DNA of 64,000 bases from Rhodeus uyekii (taxonomy: Eukaryota > Chordata > Actinopteri > Cypriniformes > Acheilognathidae): assembly GCA_037043235.1 (NCBI GenBank), contig JAWRVZ010000135.1, positions 1,599,501 through 1,663,500 of the forward strand, written 5' to 3'. Both the position numbers and the translations under genes were made by a program. This document shows positions 58,091-64,000 of this stretch, piece by piece; within the stretch, counting starts at the first letter, position 1, and every line of letters begins with the position of its first letter. Under the pieces are notes generated by a model. That model worked only from the letters and a program-made list of their open reading frames with translations. It was not told where the DNA came from and did no database searches.

Positions 58091-58204
58091 GCTTTCCATT
58101 GAAGGAAGGTGATAAGGAAACTGGGAAGAGAGCTGATCTGACGACACAAAAGCGACATGATGAGCTGACAACATCAGCTAGCGCAACGGCTCTCAGGAAC
58201 AAAG
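58091..58204 (+). CDS. Secreted mucin-like protein, second coding exon (partial gene)
   Basis: 114 bp (38 codons) between 'ctgttttcccagcag' and donor AAAG|GTAATT. It enters and leaves in phase 1, matching the donor at 52,062, and stays open across the junction. It adds a hydrophilic stretch rich in Lys, Asp, Thr and Arg, with no domain recognised. A symmetric exon such as this can be skipped without a frameshift. The gene continues beyond the right edge of the window; no further exon was identified before 64,000. Confidence 0.5.
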
Positions 58205-61200
58205 GTAATTAAAACAGTCTTATAAAATGCATGCCTGTGTGTAATATACACCTGTGATAATTATGCTCTGATTGTATCTTGGGACATGAACCACTTTTCA
58301 AAAGGCATAAATATAGTGGAGAGAACCTCAAACTACCGGTATGTAAACAGCAGCACATTCAAGCTGCCCAACCTCATTTGTTGATAGAATAGTTCACTCA
58401 AAATGAATCATAATTTACTCAACCTCATATCGTTTCAAACCTGTTTGACTTTTATGGTAAATGTAGCATAAAAGTATCTGTCAGTACACCTCATGCATCA
58501 AATTACACTAATTTAAGTCGGTTTTCACTGGTAATCTTCCCCTCTAGTGAGCTGTTTACTGCCGAGACCAAATCATTAACGGTGTGTTTACACTGCAACA
58601 GCTCAGTTCCACTCAAACTCAAAATATTTTTAAAAGCTCATGACAAATGTCACTATTTGGAATAATTGGTTGTCGCCACATGTTTTTCACTTTTCATTTG
58701 CATAAAGTTGAGCATTTCTGAAACTTTCGACACTCTCGGCTGCCATAGAAATGAATTAAAAACGTCTGCTCTGCTTACTCTATGGCAGTATAAATGCATC
58801 ATAAGTCTCGAGAACCTGATCAATCTAATTTGTTTGAAAGATCTAATTTAAAAAAACATTCTGTCACCAATAAGATATCACTTCTTCTCTCATGAACTCT
58901 TTAATCTCAGATTTTCCATCAATAACTTAACTTTTGGTCTATTTCTCAAACAAACTATCATATGACTTCAAAAGACTTGAAAGATAGTGCACAGATTGTA
59001 TGAACCACTTTGATTATACATTTATTGTACTTATGAATCCTTTGATCCTTAGGGTCAAAACGGATCCATAAAGCATTTTGGGTAATATCCCCTTTTAAAA
59101 TGTTATGCCAGTCTCCCATTGGTTGAACAAACAAATGGTCCTACCCCAAAACAAATGTCATTCCTGACTGGTCAGGAAGCTCAAACAAACAGATCTATGT
59201 TTTGATATGTTTTCAAAGGAAAATCTAGAAATAGCTTACTTGTTTCTCCATTATTATTTTGAGAAGAATTTAAATATTTAAATTCATACATCTGATGTTA
59301 GGATGTTACATATTTCCTAAACACAGTAACAAATGAGCCAATCATTATAGTTCCTTCAGTGAAAAACTAAAACCAACCATTTGATTTGGAGAATGGCATA
59401 TGTTTGTATGATATGAGCGATTGCACGTCGATCCGTCCATCTGCTACCTGCCTGTAATTGCTTCCAAATGGAGGATAAACTAGTTATAGGAGCACTTATC
59501 CCATATTTGGCGCCTCCTACAAACAAGCTGAGAAAGTAAACTGCCTGAGAGAGTTGAGCTATGGGATGTGTTTCAGTTAGAACAGATATATCAACATATG
59601 GTGTTAAGTGTGCCATTTTACGTCACCTTCTCTTCGGTAGCACCTAACCTATTTTCTCCCTGCTGCATTCAATGGGCTAACCTAAATTCCATTAATAGAT
59701 GGACGAAATATGCCACAACGGTCCACGAATAAGGTTGCGTGAATATATACGTTTATGGGCTGTCAAGTAAACTGCATGCAGAGATCCGACCCACAAAACT
59801 GCAGCTGCCGTGTCTCAAATTAAAGATGGAAGTTTTCAAAATCTAGCACATATTCATCTCACTTGAAAGTTGAATGTCCTGTGGGAAGGAGGTGGATCAG
59901 ATGGTCTTCCTGCCTCCTTCATATCTCCTTCACTGCCCTTTAAGTCAGCATACCCAGGCCTCATCAATATGAATGGGATCGTCCTACCCTGCTGTCCACT
60001 CATCTATTATTAGAGAGGGCAAAAATTGAAAGTGAGGCAGGACAGATTAAATCTGAATGAGTACTTACAATGGCGTGATGGCAAAGGCACAGCAAAGTAT
60101 TTCTAATTAAGCAGGGTGTTGTCATTATCGGATCAGGAAATCCTAAATCTAAAATACTTGTTGTTGAATCCTGTTCTGACAATCTGTCCTGTTTACACTT
60201 GGTATTAATATCCGTCTTGGGTGATTCAATCAGCTAAGACACATCAATGCATGCAAATGAAGTGCAAAACAGTGCATCACACAAATAGCTCTCCACATGG
60301 GAGATACTACTCGCAACTGATTTTAATATAGTTGTTTTTGGTTTAGCATGCTGCTAAGCTAATGATCAGCTAGCTTTCTGGAATTGCTTCAGCCTAATTT
60401 GCATAAAAATGCCTGGCACAAATAAACACTCTGTAATATATCACATTTTTAATTAACTATTTTTATTGATAGCAATAAACTGAATCCAAGATGAAGTAGA
60501 CAAAGCTGTATGAAACATCTCATCACTCACAATGCATTCTGGGATAGCCTTCTCCATGAATGATGTGATACCACCAAAATGAGGTATCAAAGCCATTTTA
60601 CCAATTTGAAGTACTAAAATTACAAAATGGAAATATAAAAAATAAGTAAATTAACACACATTACTAGAATAAAAAAAGTAAATATAAAACTGTAGCTAAT
60701 TAAAAATACTTACAAATACTCTATTAGTATATAAATAACACTAAAATAACATGGTTGTTCATCAGTAATTATGCATCAAGATCCATTTCCGTTCTGTTGG
60801 GCAAGATAGATGGCTCTTCGCAGATTGTCTGAAACAAAATTGGAAGCCATTGTAATTCATATGTTGGCAAAAACATGTTAATTGATAAACAGCAGACCAA
60901 GCTAGTTGTTAGTAAAGAGAAAGCTATTTCGTTGAGAGACAATGGATCTGAACAGACTTTGTAGGTAAAAACATTTTGCTAACCACAGATGTAGTCATAA
61001 CCTAAAAAAAGACATCTTTATAGACTCGCCCAGGCCCCACAGTCAACAATAGACCCTGCCTATCATATGAGTGGAATACCCATTAACCCCATGTGGATCA
61101 GTGGAGTAATTTGCCTTCTATCTGCTTCCTGTCCCCTCCTGCTTAACTTTCGTCCAGTACGATTACAATGGATGAGCATGTCAAAATGTTGTTATGAAAA

Positions 61201-61473
61201 CCTCATGGGCTGATAATGTGAAATTTGGCTTATAATTCCTCCTATGTTTACAAGCCTGTGTTCTCTCAAGGCATTTTGTTGTTGAGTGCCATCCAGTGTG
61301 GCGACATTGCTGCATGGATCAGAGTCATTGAGATCTGATTGATTCCTGCACTGAAACTCGGGCTCGCTTCCATACACTAGTAACATTTTCCACACCCCTA
61401 AGGGTGGAGGGCACACAAGGGCAAAAGGAAATGAAGAGGGAGCTCCTGCCACAACAATCTCTCTTATCAGCGC
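58205..61473 (+). other. Presumed intron; one repeat fragment
   Basis: An 'agttcaccca'-family fragment lies at 58,386-58,460 ('gaatagttcactcaaaatga' and 'tcaaacctgtttgac'). No other feature is supported. Confidence 0.4.
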
Positions 61474-61800
61474 TCTGCCTTCTCACCACCCTCTTCCTGT
61501 GTGTGCCCACCACATACTTTCTCTTTGAGTCTGATTGACACACTGCACACACCCCATAGTTAATCAAACATTAATTATTCTCATCAAGAGAGCCGGACTC
61601 TTACTAAAGCTGTTTTTCATGCTGTCCGGATTTGAGTTAGATTGTCATTTGATAGCATCTAGAAAACCAGATACCACCCTGCTGAGTCGAGCATTAATTT
61701 CCATGAAGGTCTAAACTGGTTTACACTGGTTGGTAGCAATTACATTTGTTTTTGCTCAATGTTCTGTTCAGTGTTTTATTTATTTATTTATTTATATATA

Positions 61801-61874
61801 TGTGTGTGTGTGTGCGTGTGTGTGCGTGCGTGCGTGCGTGCGTGTGCGTGCGTGTGCGCGTGCGTGTGTGTGTT
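61801..61874. repeat. Interrupted (TG)n/(CG)n tract
   Basis: Alternating purine-pyrimidine DNA with GC steps (TGTGCGTGCG), strongly prone to Z-DNA. It lies in the first inner hairpin of the inverted repeat. Confidence 0.9.
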
Positions 61875-62069
61875 GTACAAACTGTATATTTATAAACTGT
61901 ACATGTACATTTATTTGTACATTTATTTGTCATTTCATTTATAAATAAAAGCCTGAACAGAACATTGAGCAAAAACAAATGTGATTGCTTCCAACCAATG
62001 CAAATGTACAGTTTGTATAGCACACACACACACACGCACACCTATATATATAGTTTTTGCTCAATGTTC

Positions 62070-62247
<178 letters not shown>

Positions 62248-62561
62248 ATACAAACTACATACGTAAATATGTATTTAAATAAATTAAAGACTGAACAGAA
62301 CATTGAGCAAAAACAAATGTAATTGCTACAACCAGTGCAAATATACAGTTTGTATATCTGGTTTTCTAGATGCTATTAAATGACAATCTAACTCAAATCT
62401 GGATAGCATGAAAAGCAGCTTTAGAAGGGTGACCACTCTCTTGATGAGAATAATTAGCGTTTTGATTAACTATGGGGTGTGTGCAGTGTGTCAATCAGAC
62501 TCAAAGAGAAAGTATGTGGTGGACACACACAGGAAGAGGGTGGCAAGAAGGCAGAGAGCCT

Positions 62562-62690
62562 TGAATTTTCAGCAGCCATTACTCCAATCAAGAAATCATT
62601 CTAATATGCTGATTTGTTGCTCAAGAAACATGTCTGATTATCAATGTTGAAAAAAGTGATTCATAAATGCTTTTTTTTATGAGGAAAGCA
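62562..62690 (+). repeat. Second dispersed repeat family, copy 3
   Basis: 'ttttcagcagccattactcc', 'tctaatatgctgatttgttg' and 'ctcaagaaacatgtctgatt' appear in order, in opposite orientation to the copies at 2,655 and 49,590. It starts directly at the edge of the inverted repeat. Confidence 0.6.
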
Positions 62691-64000
62691 TGATAGATAG
62701 AATTTATTTTTTCTAGTAATATTAAATAATTTTTTTCTAGTAACGATAGTAATGTCTTTACTGTCACAATTTCAGTGCAATTTTTAAACTCATGAACTGT
62801 ACTGTGTTCTTTGAAAGATGTACTTTTATTACAAAAAATCTTTGATTAGCACATATGTTTATGAGGCCAGGAAAAAACAAATATAAAAAAGAGATTGAAT
62901 TAACGGCATCTATTTTATATTAAGAATGCAGAAGAAGAAAAAACTCTTATTAATCCCTTATTCATTTATACACAACCAGAACAAATTTTTGTATAAATAG
63001 TTCATAAATCCTTTTACGTATGTACATTTCGCATTCGGTTCAGCAATTTACACAAAAATACCTTTGTGGGGTTTGCTCAGAAATTTATTTGTTCATACCA
63101 CTAAATAAGAAATATTAAGAATGGATTGTTTCATGAATGAACAACATAGAGCATAGATAAAGAAGTGAACATCTATTCAGACAGTTATTTTGAAAATAAA
63201 TCAGGTCAGTGTATTCCGATGAGCCAAGGTTTGTGGTGAAAGGGACTTGACTGTAACCTATATTTAATGTAAGTGGATAAACAGCCATCTCAATGTCAAG
63301 CTATAAATCTAATGAGTGCTGCTTGGTGGTTAGTGTTGTGGTGGTGTTGATTAAAGAGAAGCATCTAATGAGCAGTGTGCGGCTGTTGCACACACGCTAC
63401 CATTAATCAAGGGTAGCTCGGTTTGATTATCTACTCCCACCATCAGAGGAAACACTAGATAGGTTTTTGACAAAAATGGAAGCCAAAGCTCACCACTGTC
63501 TGGGTACAGTGTATATATTTAGCCAAAGCAGTGGTCATCAGAAAGAGGCCAAAACTAGAATGCAAAAATACCAGACCCACCTTTGGGAATGACCCATGTC
63601 CCTGCGTAGGCCTCTGGGTTTGTTTGGGGTTTTTTTTTAAGGAGAAGGTTATGAAGTAGTTAATTTGGTTCTGGGTGTAACAGGAAATTGTCTGTCACTA
63701 AAGACTATAGAAGCAGCCCAATATGACGCAGGGTCGTCTCACCAGCACTCAACAATATTCAGATATGATATATTGGATGGTTGACCTGAGAATAATGAGA
63801 AACATATGCCTGCCTGTTGTCTTATGACTTTCATAAATTCTTTTTTTTTTAAAGGGACTGTGCAGTAATGGCATTCTTATTGAAATGGTAAAAAAAAGAA
63901 TAAATAAATAAATGTTGTTGTTTTTCACATTGACACAGTAACAGTTGGCATCAGCTATTCAAGTTATTTTTTTATATTTATTCAGGTACACAAATGGCAC
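62691..64000 (+). other. Presumed intron; nothing recognised
   Basis: AT-rich DNA to the window edge without exon, RNA gene or recognised repeat. Confidence 0.35.

Overview
This is eukaryotic, AT-rich, repeat-dense, gene-poor DNA from a ray-finned fish, and most likely a cyprinid. That rests on (a) a two-coding-exon leptin-type cytokine gene with the short compact layout seen in fish, (b) several copies of interspersed repeats common in carp-like fish genomes (the 'agttcaccca' family, a second family sharing 'catattagaat', and tRNA-derived SINEs with an L2-like tail), and (c) intact Tf1/sushi-type and DIRS1-type retrotransposons plus Tc1, hAT, L1 and L2 debris. The species assignment is inference.

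Layout. 1-10 kb: no gene recognised; repeat fragments and a 193-bp (TG)n tract. 10,167-15,244: a complete chromodomain-carrying Ty3/gypsy retrotransposon with two 411-bp LTRs that read as identical, a perfect 5-bp target duplication and one uninterrupted Gag-Pol frame. 17,291-22,454: a complete DIRS1-type tyrosine-recombinase retrotransposon with three open frames, 158-bp perfect inverted terminal repeats and an internal complementary region matching both element ends; it sits inside an older dispersed repeat. 22.5-34.5 kb: a GC-richer stretch around 24.1-25.6 kb that looks like a promoter and first exon of an unidentified gene, then microsatellites, SINEs and a 1.1-kb element bounded by 11-bp inverted repeats. 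35.1-36.65 kb: the leptin-family gene with TATA box, noncoding exon, two coding exons and poly(A) signal. 36.7-45 kb: decayed L1, a broken Tc1 transposase, a hAT end and a decayed solo LTR. 45.4-64 kb: a probable long-intron gene on the + strand whose first two coding exons (51,168-52,062 and 58,091-58,204) encode a signal peptide followed by a Thr/Ser/Pro-rich mucin-like region; it runs out of the window. Its introns hold a solo LTR, a SINE split by a 901-bp insertion, an L2 fragment and a 1.1-kb inverted repeat with GT tracts near its centre.

The two intact retrotransposons are autonomous-looking units unrelated to each other in mechanism: the first appears to use self-primed reverse transcription and a DDE integrase, the second a circular intermediate resolved by a tyrosine recombinase. 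They are clearly more GC-rich than the surrounding DNA. The strongest novelty candidates are the complete DIRS1-type element with its long overlapping open frame, the self-priming signature in the gypsy element, the unidentified secreted mucin-like gene, and the GT-cored inverted repeat near the right end.
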